Below are positions 7,201 to 13,459 of a DNA stretch of 15,431 bases, in pieces (the first letter of the stretch is position 1; every line of letters starts with the position of its first letter). This DNA is from Oscillospiraceae bacterium UBA1230 (lineage in GTDB: Bacteria > Bacillota > Clostridia > Oscillospirales > Oscillospiraceae): contig DBWU01000047.1 in assembly GCA_002309395.1 (NCBI GenBank), positions 15,542-30,972 on the forward strand, given 5' to 3'. A program made the position numbers and the translations under genes. Under the pieces are notes generated by a model. The model saw nothing but the letters and a program-made list of their open reading frames with translations, was not told where the DNA came from and ran no database searches.

Positions 7201-8111
7201 TAGAGAACGACCCGTCGGCGCGTTTGACCCGTGAGACGTTGCTGGAGCTGGAGATCACGCCTTCCGGCAGTTCCGTGTCGTCCCTTACCGGCACGGGCGG
7301 TTTCGGAGAAATGGCAAATCTCTCCGGCGCGGACGCCTCTCAAAGCGGCGGCGAGAGCTTCCCGTTAGGCGAGGTCGCCACAGTGGAGGAGCGCGTCAGT
7401 TTGCAGACGATCCGGCGCGACCAGCAGCGGCGGTATATCGCCGTCACGGCGGAGGTGGCGGAGGGGTATAACGTCACCATAGTCACCGGCGCGCTGCGCC
7501 GCGCCGCCGCGGAGCTGGAATTGCCTTCGTCGGTATCCGTGGTGTTCGACGGTGAGAACGAGGCGATCATGGAAGCGGTCTGGCAGTTGGTACTGATGCT
7601 GGGACTGGGCGTGCTGCTGGTATATCTCATCATGGCGGCGCAGTTCCAATCCCTCAAATCTCCGCTGATCGTGATGTTCACCATTCCGCTGGCGTTTACG
7701 GGCGGCTTTTTGTCGCTGCTGATCGCCGGCATTGAGATCAGCGTGATCTCGCTGATCGGCTTTGTGATGCTGGTGGGTATCATCGTCAACAACGGCATCG
7801 TGCTGGTGGACCATATCAACCAACAGCGCATCTCCGGCATGGAGCGCCGCGCGGCGATCATCGACGCGGGCGTAACCCGTATGCGTCCGATCCTGATGAC
7901 TTCGCTGACCACCATTCTGGGTCTGGCGGTCATGGCGCTGGCGCGCAGTGCCGGCACGGCGCTGATGCAGCCCGTGGCGCTGGTGTGTATCGGCGGCCTG
8001 CTGTACGCCACGCTGATGACGCTGTTCGTGGTGCCGTGTATCTACGAGCTGATGAACAAGAAGGAACTGCGCCGCGTGGCGGAAGACGAGCTGGAGATCG
8101 TGGATCTGTAA
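4290..8111 (+). CDS. RND-family efflux transporter with a large coiled-coil insertion
   Basis: The 1273-residue protein has AcrB-like topology: TM1 (about 10-30), first extracytoplasmic domain, TM2-6 (about 551-712), TM7 (about 742-762), second extracytoplasmic domain, TM8-12 (about 1097-1255). It is some 220 residues longer than ordinary RND pumps. The excess is a Gln/Glu/Arg/Leu-rich coiled-coil segment (about 199-430) inserted where AcrB-type proteins run straight from the D-x-x-x-L helix to the A-Q-N motif (LLAAQNF here). In TM4 the proton-relay pair is Asp624-Asn625 (VDNSVVVIEN), not Asp-Asp, and TM10 has Asn1167-Asn1168 where AcrB has Lys. Such residues are seen in Gram-positive RND relatives. 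The start is GTG with GGGAGGGA 6 bases upstream. No adaptor or outer-membrane channel gene is adjacent. The substrate is unknown; lipids, surfactants or drugs are plausible. Confidence 0.93.
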   Translation: MPKFSVKRPLTVFVAVLAVVILGVVAYLRMTPDLLPNMDFPYAVVITAAPGESPESVEETITRPMERSMATLEHIKSVTSTSRDSLSLVVLEFENGTNMDTLGVDIQQKITALSSQWDDTVGVPYVLKINPSVLPVEIAAVSYRGMEIHSLSEFVNDTLAQKLEGITGVASVSISGTLETQAHVVLDQAKMDRLSQTLYGAMEAKLEETRRQLQQTREQIRQAQNEMKTAQRDAVGGAVETAIGAVQDGLAAMGEQRADLAERLARLEPAVREWRQVETELLTVQSEIAALEQTGGLPGETLNTLKSREAELTALRDEKIAALRALGTEPEQAEQALEELRDTVSGVEDAIRALGGEEASARLARQVTDGAMTGLDTLTGLSVGTVQINEALSKIDEALGELESYREKAAARTDLSSMLSVTSVSALLAAQNFSMPAGYVQDDDGVSYMVSVGDRFSTREQLEDLLLFDFGSEDVPPVYLRDVATVAVLDNADEVYTKINGEDGVSVTFTKQSSYATAAVSKQIAARFEKLEAEYEGLHFQTLMDQGEYIYLIVNAILSSLLWGAVFAVVVLFLFLRDWRPTVITLLSIPVSVILAVVLMYFSGVTINMISLSGLAVSVGMLVDNSVVVIENTYRLRAKGATVIQAAVSGAGQVLGAIVASTLTTVAVFLPIVFVEGITKQLFTDLALTMTFSLLASLLTALTLVPAMASGLLGAVPPRRRFLLERVYPAYRRALAWSLDHKAVILGGAAALLILSGAAAISRGFSFMPEIDVNNASVTVTMPEEYDLSKTRETADEVMRRAMEVDGVETVGAVLGGGSLSGMQSLGGGSGGSAVSFYITVAEGASGMEAGRALEELCADLPCTVEASPVMSFDTLITSGITVQLFGDSMEDLQSAARTLADRMETVEGVASVSDGLEDAVPALQVTVDPTAAMQKGMTVAQIYLQVASALSTSASGADLTLDGVAMGLLVENDPSARLTRETLLELEITPSGSSVSSLTGTGGFGEMANLSGADASQSGGESFPLGEVATVEERVSLQTIRRDQQRRYIAVTAEVAEGYNVTIVTGALRRAAAELELPSSVSVVFDGENEAIMEAVWQLVLMLGLGVLLVYLIMAAQFQSLKSPLIVMFTIPLAFTGGFLSLLIAGIEISVISLIGFVMLVGIIVNNGIVLVDHINQQRISGMERRAAIIDAGVTRMRPILMTSLTTILGLAVMALARSAGTALMQPVALVCIGGLLYATLMTLFVVPCIYELMNKKELRRVAEDELEIVDL

Positions 8112-8121
8112 AGAAACCCCG

Positions 8122-8153
8122 AAGGGCGTTTCGCATATCGGCGAAACGCCCTT
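8122..8153 (+). terminator. Hairpin after the RND gene, first copy
   Basis: A 13-bp perfect stem (8122-8134 with 8141-8153) starts 11 bases after the stop codon. Only three T residues follow before the sequence turns into CAGCG, so its U-tract is poor. The second copy at 8360-8389 keeps a proper T-run. Confidence 0.65.
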
Positions 8154-8159
8154 TCAGCG

Positions 8160-8353
8160 TGTCAAAAAAGCCTCGCAGAGTTCGCGCCGCGCACGGCGCG
8201 AAGACATGGAATCGTCATTTGCCGCGGCGTGTACGTGGCAAATGACACCACTCAGACTACGAAGTGTGCGAATGGTGCGCCATGGGCGCACCATGAGTGC
8301 GCGCAGTAGGCTGCAACCCTTTTGTCAAAAAACGGCAGAGCCGTTTTTTGACA
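8160..8353. repeat. Compact structured repeat element with inverted TGTCAAAAAA ends
   Basis: The 194-bp element begins with TGTCAAAAAA (8160-8169) and ends with TTTTTTGACA (8344-8353), a 10-bp perfect inverted repeat. Inside are successive perfect hairpins: 8181-8189 with 8194-8202 (9 bp), 8214-8223 with 8237-8246 (10 bp), 8272-8281 with 8285-8294 (10 bp, 3-nt loop) and 8323-8336 with 8340-8353 (14 bp, AGA loop). Nothing in it reads as a convincing protein. Its left edge recurs inverted at bases 1-24. It resembles REP/MITE-type elements in layout, but I do not recognise a named family. The shared sequence begins at 8152, so the true left boundary may lie 8 bases outside the inverted repeat. 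Confidence 0.75.
8323..8353. terminator. Bidirectional-looking hairpin at the right end of the repeat element
   Basis: TGTCAAAAAACGGC (8323-8336) pairs perfectly with GCCGTTTTTTGACA (8340-8353) around AGA. The T-run lies directly after a GGC/GCC clamp on either strand, so it could terminate transcription both ways. The TGACA after the T-run also pairs, so it is longer than a classic terminator. Confidence 0.55.
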
Positions 8354-8359
8354 GTCTCA

Positions 8360-8395
8360 AAGGGCGTTTCGCATATCGGCGGAACGCCCGTTTTT
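8360..8395 (+). terminator. Second copy of the post-RND hairpin, with a T-run
   Basis: Bases 8360-8389 match 8122-8151 at 29 of 30 positions. The stem is 8362-8372 with 8379-8389, with one G-T pair caused by the single difference. It is followed by GTTTTT, so it is the better terminator of the two copies. It separates the RND region from the zinc operon. Confidence 0.75.
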
Positions 8396-8427
8396 ATGCG
8401 CGGCGGCAGGAGAAGACGCTTTTTTGC

Positions 8428-8456
8428 TTGACAGCGCCGCCGCCGTGTGTTAGTAT
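8428..8456 (+). promoter_or_regulatory. Promoter of the Fur/znu operon
   Basis: A perfect TTGACA (8428-8433) and TAGTAT (8451-8456) stand 17 bases apart. The expected start is near 8463, inside the palindrome at 8458-8478. It gives a short leader of about 35 nt to the ATG at 8498. Confidence 0.85.
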
Positions 8457-8457
8457 C

Positions 8458-8478
8458 ATTTGCGAATCATTCTCAAAT
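8458..8478 (+). promoter_or_regulatory. Fur/Zur-type operator overlapping the transcription start
   Basis: ATTTGCGAAT-C-ATTCTCAAAT is a 10-1-10 inverted repeat with 9 of 10 pairs matching (mismatch 8463/8473). The AAT-N-ATT core and 7-1-7 layout are those of Fur-superfamily boxes in Firmicutes. It begins immediately after the -10 box, so binding would block initiation. It lies upstream of a Fur-family gene, which points to autoregulation and control of the transporter genes behind it. Confidence 0.8.
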
Positions 8479-8497
8479 TCGAGGGGGGGGCACGGGT

Positions 8498-8887
8498 ATG
8501 GCAAGATATGTGACGAAACAGCGCCGGTCGCTGTTGGGGTATCTGGCGCGCCATGCCGACGAGAGCCTTACGGCGCAGCAGGTCGCCGCCGATCTTACCG
8601 CGAGCGGCGTGAGTGTCAGCTCGGTGTACCGCAATCTGACGGCGCTGGAAGCCGAGGGAAAGGTACGGCGCGTCAGCCGGAGCGGCAGTCGGGAGGTCTA
8701 CTACCAGTACGCGGCGGCGGAGGGGTGCCGCGCCTGTTTGCATCTGGCGTGTAAGCGTTGCGGCAGAACGTTTCATATGGGCATGCCGGCGGCGGACGCG
8801 CTGGTGGATCGGGTGGCGCAGGAGGAGAAATTCCAGATCGACCGGGAGGACACCGTGATCTACGGCGTGTGTAAGGATTGCCGGTGA
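8498..8887 (+). CDS. Fur-family metalloregulator, probably Zur (zinc)
   Basis: The 129-residue protein has the Fur winged helix (about 8-70, with SVSSVYRNLTALEAEGKV) and a small metal-binding domain. Two Cys pairs, Cys85/Cys88 (ACKRCG) and Cys125/Cys128 (GVCKDC), form the usual structural zinc site. Clostridial zinc-type Fur proteins typically read C-x2-H-x-H-L-x-C before it; here the stretch is C77-R-A-C80-L-H82-L, so one His is replaced by Cys. I chose ATG 8498; any longer frame would run into the operator. A run of eight G (8483-8490) precedes it as ribosome binding site. It sits directly ahead of a metal ABC transporter, so it most likely represses that operon when zinc is sufficient. Iron, manganese or peroxide sensing is not excluded. 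Confidence 0.88.
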   Translation: MARYVTKQRRSLLGYLARHADESLTAQQVAADLTASGVSVSSVYRNLTALEAEGKVRRVSRSGSREVYYQYAAAEGCRACLHLACKRCGRTFHMGMPAADALVDRVAQEEKFQIDREDTVIYGVCKDCR

Positions 8888-8962
8888 GAAAAGCGGCTCG
8901 CCTGTGCTATGGCGGCGTGGGCGGCGCGTACACTGTGGCAGAACGTTTAGGGGGGGACCGCC

Positions 8963-9925
8963 ATGAAAAAATGGATCGCGCTGATGCTGTGCGCCGTGCT
9001 GGTGCCGGGAGCGCTTTGCGGCTGCGGCGGCGAGCGGCGGCAGGATACGGATAAGATACAGGTGGTGGCGACGGTCTTTCCGCTGTACGACTGGGCGCGC
9101 GAGCTGATCGGACAGCGGCGCGAGCAGGTGGAACTGACGCTGTTGCTGGATCACGGTGTGGATATGCACAGCTACCAGCCCTCTGTGGAGGATATGATAA
9201 AGGTATCCGATTGCGACGTATTTATATATGTAGGCGGCGAATCCGACCAATGGGTGGATGACGCGCTGGGCGAGGCGGCCAATCAGGACATGATCGCGGC
9301 GAATCTTCTGGAACTGCTGGGCGCGGCGGCGAAAGAGGAAGAGACGGTGGAGGGCATGGAGCAAGAGGAAGAGGACGGGGAAGAGACCGCCTATGATGAG
9401 CATATCTGGCTGTCGCTTCGGAACGCGTCGCTTTTATGCCGCGCTCTGGCGGAGGTGTTCGCCGCCGCCGATCCGGACGGCGCCGCCGTCTACCGCGCCA
9501 ACGCCGCGGCATATATTGAGAAACTGGAAGCGCTGGACAGCGCCTATCAAGAGGCGGTGGACGGCGCCGGAGGGAAAACGGTGCTCTTTGCCGACCGCTT
9601 CCCCTTCCGCTATCTGGCGGACGATTACGGCCTGACCTACTACGCCGCCTTTGCCGGCTGTTCGGCGCAGGCGGAGGCCGGCTTCGAAACGGTGGTATTT
9701 CTGGCGCAAAAGATAGACGCGCTGGGTTTGCGGTATATTCTCCAGACGGAGACCGCCGACGGTACGTTGGCGCAAACGGTGCGAGGCAACACCGCCGCCG
9801 GCGATCAGACCGTTTTGACGCTGGATTCCATGCAATCCGTCACCGCGCAGGACGCGGCGTCGGGAACGACCTATCTCACCGTGATGGAAAACAATCTGCG
9901 CGTTCTCAAAGAGGCGCTGCAATAA
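8963..9925 (+). CDS. znuA: Metal-binding lipoprotein of a zinc (or manganese) ABC importer
   Basis: The 320-residue protein belongs to the ZnuA/TroA solute-binding family, which captures the metal outside the membrane and hands it to the permease. A signal peptide ends in a lipobox-like L-C-G-C21, so it should be lipid-anchored. Likely ligands are His69 (DMHSYQP), His147 (DEHIWLS), Asp211 (ADRFPFRYL, where classic ZnuA has His) and Glu263 (LQTETADG). Between residues 124 and 146 is a strongly acidic loop (EEE, EQEEEDGEE) in the place where many zinc-binding members carry a His-rich loop. It follows the regulator gene by 75 bases, and no convincing separate promoter was seen. The ribosome binding site is a run of seven G (8950-8956). 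Zinc is favoured by the neighbours; manganese is possible. Confidence 0.93.
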   Translation: MKKWIALMLCAVLVPGALCGCGGERRQDTDKIQVVATVFPLYDWARELIGQRREQVELTLLLDHGVDMHSYQPSVEDMIKVSDCDVFIYVGGESDQWVDDALGEAANQDMIAANLLELLGAAAKEEETVEGMEQEEEDGEETAYDEHIWLSLRNASLLCRALAEVFAAADPDGAAVYRANAAAYIEKLEALDSAYQEAVDGAGGKTVLFADRFPFRYLADDYGLTYYAAFAGCSAQAEAGFETVVFLAQKIDALGLRYILQTETADGTLAQTVRGNTAAGDQTVLTLDSMQSVTAQDAASGTTYLTVMENNLRVLKEALQ

Positions 9926-9938
9926 GACGAGGTGTACC

Positions 9939-10646
9939 ATGGCACAACTGATTTGCCGCGATCTGACGCTGGGATATGACGGGCGTCCGCTGGTGCAAGG
10001 GTTGAATTTTCAAGTGAACGCAGGGGACTTTCTGTGTATCATTGGGGAAAACGGCTCCGGCAAAAGCACGCTGATGCGCACGTTGCTCCGCCTGCAAGCA
10101 CCGGTGAGCGGCACCATCGAATGGGGCGACGGGCTCCGTCCCAACGAGATCGGTTATCTGCCCCAGCAGACGCCGATCCAGCGCGACTTTCCCGCCTCCG
10201 TGTGGGAGATCATCCTCTCCGGCTTTCAAAGCCGGTGCGGTCTGCGTCCTTTTTACACGAAAGAGGAAAAGGCGCTGGCGCTGGAAAACGCGGAAAAGAT
10301 GGACATCGCGCCCCTTCTTTCGCGTTGCTATCGGGAACTGTCCGGCGGCCAGCAGCAGCGTGTACTGCTGGCTCGCGCCCTGTGCGCCACGGGGAAGCTC
10401 CTTTTGTTAGACGAGCCGGTCTCCGGCCTTGATATGAAAGTGACGGCGGAGATGTATCAGTTGATCCGCCGGCTCCACCGAAGCGGCACGACGATCATCA
10501 TGATCTCTCACGACGCTGCCGCCGTCCGCTATGCCGACCATATCCTTCACATGGGGGACACGGTGTTCTTCGGCACGCGGGACGCCTATTTGAAAAGTGA
10601 CGCCGGCAAGCTTCTCACCGGCGCGGAAGGAGGCGCGGCGCTATGA
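9939..10646 (+). CDS. znuC: ATPase subunit of the metal ABC importer
   Basis: The 235-residue cytoplasmic protein powers metal import. Walker A is GENGSGKST (36-44), the Q-loop lies at YLPQQ (73-77), the signature LSGGQ at 134-138, Walker B LLLLDEP at 154-160 and the switch His191 in ISHD. The insertion between Q-loop and signature (FPASVWEIILSG) is typical of ZnuC/MntB-type ATPases. It starts 13 bases after the znuA stop with GAGG 6 bases before the ATG, and its stop overlaps the permease start as ATGA. All parts of an active ATPase are present. Confidence 0.96.
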   Translation: MAQLICRDLTLGYDGRPLVQGLNFQVNAGDFLCIIGENGSGKSTLMRTLLRLQAPVSGTIEWGDGLRPNEIGYLPQQTPIQRDFPASVWEIILSGFQSRCGLRPFYTKEEKALALENAEKMDIAPLLSRCYRELSGGQQQRVLLARALCATGKLLLLDEPVSGLDMKVTAEMYQLIRRLHRSGTTIIMISHDAAAVRYADHILHMGDTVFFGTRDAYLKSDAGKLLTGAEGGAAL

Positions 10647-11533
10647 TCTGGGAAAAGCTGGCAAGCTACGTGGCAGGCTACGCCTTCGTGCGCTACGCGC
10701 TGGTGGTGGGCGTGCTGATCGCCCTGTGCGCGGCGCTTCTGGGCGTGCCGCTGGTACTCAAACGCTTCTCCTTCATCGGTGACGGTCTTTCCCACGTGGC
10801 GTTCGGCGCCATGGCGATCAGCGCCGTGCTGGATCAGGTCTTCAAAAATACGTCCCTGGGCAGTTTTCTCCACACGGTGGGGGAGATGCCGCTGGTACTG
10901 CTGGTGACCACAGGTTGTGCCGTACTGCTGTTGCGTACCGGGCAAAACGCAAAGATCAAAGGCGACGCGGCGGTGGCGATGATCTCCGTGGGCGCGCTGG
11001 CGGTAGGGTATCTGCTGATGAACCTGTTTTCCACCTCCGCCAACGTATCGGGCGACGTCTGCTCCACGCTGTTCGGCGCCACCTCCATTCTCACGCTGAC
11101 CGGCTGGGAGGTGTGGCTGTGCGTGGCGCTGTCGCTGGCGGTGGTGGCGATCTTCGTGGTGTTTTATCACAAGATCTTCGCCGTCACTTTCGATGAGGAT
11201 TTTGCCCGCGCCACGGGACTGCGCGCCGGTGCCTACAATCTGCTCATCGCGGTGGTGACGGCGGTGATCATCGTTCTGGCGATGAATCTGGTGGGTTCGC
11301 TGCTGATCTCGGCGCTGGTGATCTTCCCGGCGCTGTCCGCCATGCGGATCTTCAAGAGTTTTTTATCCGTCACCGTTTTCGCGGCGGTGCTGTCGGTGGC
11401 GTGCGCCCTCGCTGGGATCGCCCTTGCCATCGTGTACGGTACGCCGGTGGGTTCCACCATCGTGGCGGTGGACATCGTGGCGTTCGGCGCCTGTACGCTG
11501 GCGGGTACGGTCTGGGGCGCCGTCAGAGGATGA
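10643..11533 (+). CDS. znuB: Permease subunit of the metal ABC importer
   Basis: The 296-residue, very hydrophobic protein is an ABC-3 family membrane subunit with about eight predicted membrane segments. The family stretch PLVLKRFSFIGDGLSHVAFGAMA, near residues 35-58, contacts the ATPase and is well kept. The later segments NLVGSLLISALVIFPALSA and the Ala/Val-rich C-terminus also fit ZnuB/MntC-type permeases. It overlaps znuC by 4 bases (ATGA) and has its own strong GGAAGGAGG site inside the end of znuC, so the two subunits are translationally coupled. Confidence 0.95.
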   Translation: MIWEKLASYVAGYAFVRYALVVGVLIALCAALLGVPLVLKRFSFIGDGLSHVAFGAMAISAVLDQVFKNTSLGSFLHTVGEMPLVLLVTTGCAVLLLRTGQNAKIKGDAAVAMISVGALAVGYLLMNLFSTSANVSGDVCSTLFGATSILTLTGWEVWLCVALSLAVVAIFVVFYHKIFAVTFDEDFARATGLRAGAYNLLIAVVTAVIIVLAMNLVGSLLISALVIFPALSAMRIFKSFLSVTVFAAVLSVACALAGIALAIVYGTPVGSTIVAVDIVAFGACTLAGTVWGAVRG

Positions 11534-11557
11534 CGGGTTAAGAGGGAGGAACTGACG

Positions 11558-12334
11558 ATGCTGTATCACATTTTGGCGCTGGGCGACGTGACCAGCGAGA
11601 GCGGCGTGGAGCATCTGCGCCGCCATCTGGGGACGTTCAAAAAGGAGAAGAGCGTATCCTTCACCGTGATCAACGGCGAAAACGTCTCCGGCGTGGGGTT
11701 GACGCCGGAGCAGGCGCAGGATCTTTTCACCGCCGGTGCGGACGTTGTCACGCTGGGCAACCACACCTGGGGCAGGCGGCAGATCGCGGACCGTCTGGAG
11801 GAGGACGGTCGTCTGTTGCGCCCGGCGAATTTTTCGCCACGCACGCCAGGTCGCGGCTGGGGCGTATATCCCTGCGGCAACGCGACGGTGGGCGTAATGA
11901 ATCTCATCGGCCGGTGCGATCTGGACTGGCGCGCCGCCGACCCCTTCACCACGGCGGACGCGGTGCTTCGCCGGATGGAGCGGCCCACCTTTACACTGGT
12001 GGACTTTCACGCCGAGGCGACCAGCGAGAAGCTGGCGCTGGCTTACTATCTGGACGGGCGCGTCAGCGCCCTGTGGGGCACCCATACCCACGTGCCCACC
12101 GCCGATGAGAGGGTCTTTCCCAAAGGCACCGGCTACATTACCGATCTGGGTATGACCGGGCCTATCGAGTCGGTGCTGGGTGTGCGGCCGGAGCAGTCTA
12201 TCGACCGCTTTTTAGGCGGTTTGCCGGAGCGGTACCGTCCGGCGGACGGACCGTGCAAGGCGCAGGGTTGTCTTTTCACGCTGGACGACGCCACGGGGCG
12301 TTGTACCGCTGTGGAGCGGGTGGATATACGGTAG
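11558..12334 (+). CDS. ymdB: YmdB-family metallophosphoesterase
   Basis: The 258-residue protein has the full YmdB motif set: LGD (Asp10), NGEN (Glu41, Asn42), GNHTW (Asn68, His69), DFHAEATSEK (His151) and GTHTHVPTADE (His176, His178), all of which bind a dinuclear metal centre. Bacillus YmdB is a phosphodiesterase reported to act on 2',3'-cyclic nucleotides and to influence biofilm and motility choices. The length matches the family (about 260). It begins 25 bases after znuB with a GGGAGGA site, so it is very likely transcribed with the zinc importer. In Bacillus the gene lies beside rny, which is absent here, so this context is unusual. Confidence 0.93.
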   Translation: MLYHILALGDVTSESGVEHLRRHLGTFKKEKSVSFTVINGENVSGVGLTPEQAQDLFTAGADVVTLGNHTWGRRQIADRLEEDGRLLRPANFSPRTPGRGWGVYPCGNATVGVMNLIGRCDLDWRAADPFTTADAVLRRMERPTFTLVDFHAEATSEKLALAYYLDGRVSALWGTHTHVPTADERVFPKGTGYITDLGMTGPIESVLGVRPEQSIDRFLGGLPERYRPADGPCKAQGCLFTLDDATGRCTAVERVDIR

Positions 12335-12349
12335 AAAAGGAGCGCGGTC

Positions 12350-13438
12350 ATGGTCAAAATACTTCATGGAGCGGACTTTCATCTGGACAGCGCCTTTACC
12401 GCGCTGGACGAAGAACACGCCCGTCATCGCCGGCAGGAGAGTCGCCGTCTGGTGGAGCGGATGGTGGCGTACGCCAACGAGCAGGGCGTGGCGCTGGTAC
12501 TGCTGGCAGGTGACCTGTTCGATTCGGACGATATTTACGCCCAGACGGGCGAGGAACTGGCGTCGGCGCTGGGGAAGTGTCGCGCCCAGGTGGTGATCGC
12601 GCCGGGAAACCACGATTATTACGCCCCCAAGGGCGCCTATGATCGGATCCGCTGGCCGGAAAACGTGCACGTTTTCACGCAGGACGTTCTGACGCGTCTG
12701 GACTTTCCCTCACTCTCGTGCAGTGTCTACGGCGCGGCGTTTACTTCGCCTGCCGTAGACAGCGCCGCCGTGTTGGACGGTTTTGTCGCGCCGGAGGACG
12801 GCTGGGTGCATCTATTGCTTTTGCACGGTGACGTAGGCGTGAAGGACAGCCGCTACCGCCCCTTGCGCCCCGAGCAGTTGCAAAAGACCGGCGTGGATTA
12901 CGCGGCGCTGGGGCATCAGCATGCGTTTTCCGGGCTCTGCCGCGCCGGCTCGGTGGTGTACGCCTACCCCGGCTGCCCGGAGGGGCGCGGATTTGACGAA
13001 ACCGGCGAAAAGGGCGTCCTGTGCGGCACCGTAGCGCCGGGGGAAGTCTCGCTGCAGTTCGTGCCGCTGTGTCAGCGGCGCTATGAGCTGTTGCGCGTGG
13101 ACGTGGGCGACAGGGAGCCGGAGGAGGCGATCGTGGCCGCCCTGCCTCCGGAGACGAGCGGCGACGTGTACCGCATCACGCTGACAGGTGAAACAGATCG
13201 CCCCGTCCGTACCGAGGCGCTGCATCAAGCGCTGTGCGACCGGTTTTACGCGCTGGAAGTACGGGATGAAACGCGGATGAGACGGGATCTGTGGGAAAAG
13301 TGCGGGGAGGATTCTCTGCGCGGTCTTTTTCTCCAACAGCTCCGCCGGCTCTACGAATCCGCCGGGGAACAAGAGCGGGTGGAGATCGAACGGGCGGTTC
13401 GGTTCGGTCTGGCAGCGATCGACAATCGGGAGATGTAG
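12350..13438 (+). CDS. SbcD/YhaO-like DNA repair metallophosphoesterase
   Basis: The 362-residue protein carries Mre11/SbcD phosphoesterase motifs: DFHLDS (Asp9, His11), AGDLFD (Asp55), GNHDYY (Asn87, His88, Asp89), LLHGD (His159) and GHQH (His189, His191). A C-terminal part of about 150 residues, predicted alpha/beta, resembles the capping and ATPase-contact regions of YhaO. Proteins of this type normally act with an SMC-like ATPase (SbcC or YhaN) encoded just downstream. Here proS follows instead. It starts 15 bases after ymdB, with AAAAGGAG 8 bases before the ATG, so it belongs to the zinc operon. The substrate is probably DNA, but a solo role is open. Confidence 0.88.
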   Translation: MVKILHGADFHLDSAFTALDEEHARHRRQESRRLVERMVAYANEQGVALVLLAGDLFDSDDIYAQTGEELASALGKCRAQVVIAPGNHDYYAPKGAYDRIRWPENVHVFTQDVLTRLDFPSLSCSVYGAAFTSPAVDSAAVLDGFVAPEDGWVHLLLLHGDVGVKDSRYRPLRPEQLQKTGVDYAALGHQHAFSGLCRAGSVVYAYPGCPEGRGFDETGEKGVLCGTVAPGEVSLQFVPLCQRRYELLRVDVGDREPEEAIVAALPPETSGDVYRITLTGETDRPVRTEALHQALCDRFYALEVRDETRMRRDLWEKCGEDSLRGLFLQQLRRLYESAGEQERVEIERAVRFGLAAIDNREM

Positions 13439-13440
13439 TC

Positions 13441-13459
13441 CGCCGCTTGACAAGCGGCG
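13441..13459 (+). other. Hairpin with the proS -35 box at its tip
   Basis: CGCCGCTT (13441-13448) pairs with AAGCGGCG (13452-13459) around GAC, and the TTGACA -35 box (13447-13452) lies across the tip. It starts 3 bases after the upstream stop codon. There is no T-run after it, so it is a weak terminator at best. Confidence 0.6.

Noticed and set aside
4290..8111. RND gene as a fusion of two genes or a frameshifted pair
   Set aside because: The frame is continuous and the order of transmembrane segments is normal before and after the insertion, so the extra segment is an in-frame domain.
8160..8353. CRISPR-like or tRNA-like structure in the hairpin-rich region
   Set aside because: There are no regularly spaced repeats with spacers, and none of the stems forms a cloverleaf with tRNA signatures.
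8206..8754. A 182-codon frame beginning inside the repeat element
   Set aside because: It runs through hairpins, promoter and operator, and then out of frame through the regulator gene.
8888..8962. A separate promoter before znuA
   Set aside because: TACACT near 8931 has no acceptable -35 box at the right distance, and no operator-like palindrome is present, so co-transcription with the regulator is simpler.
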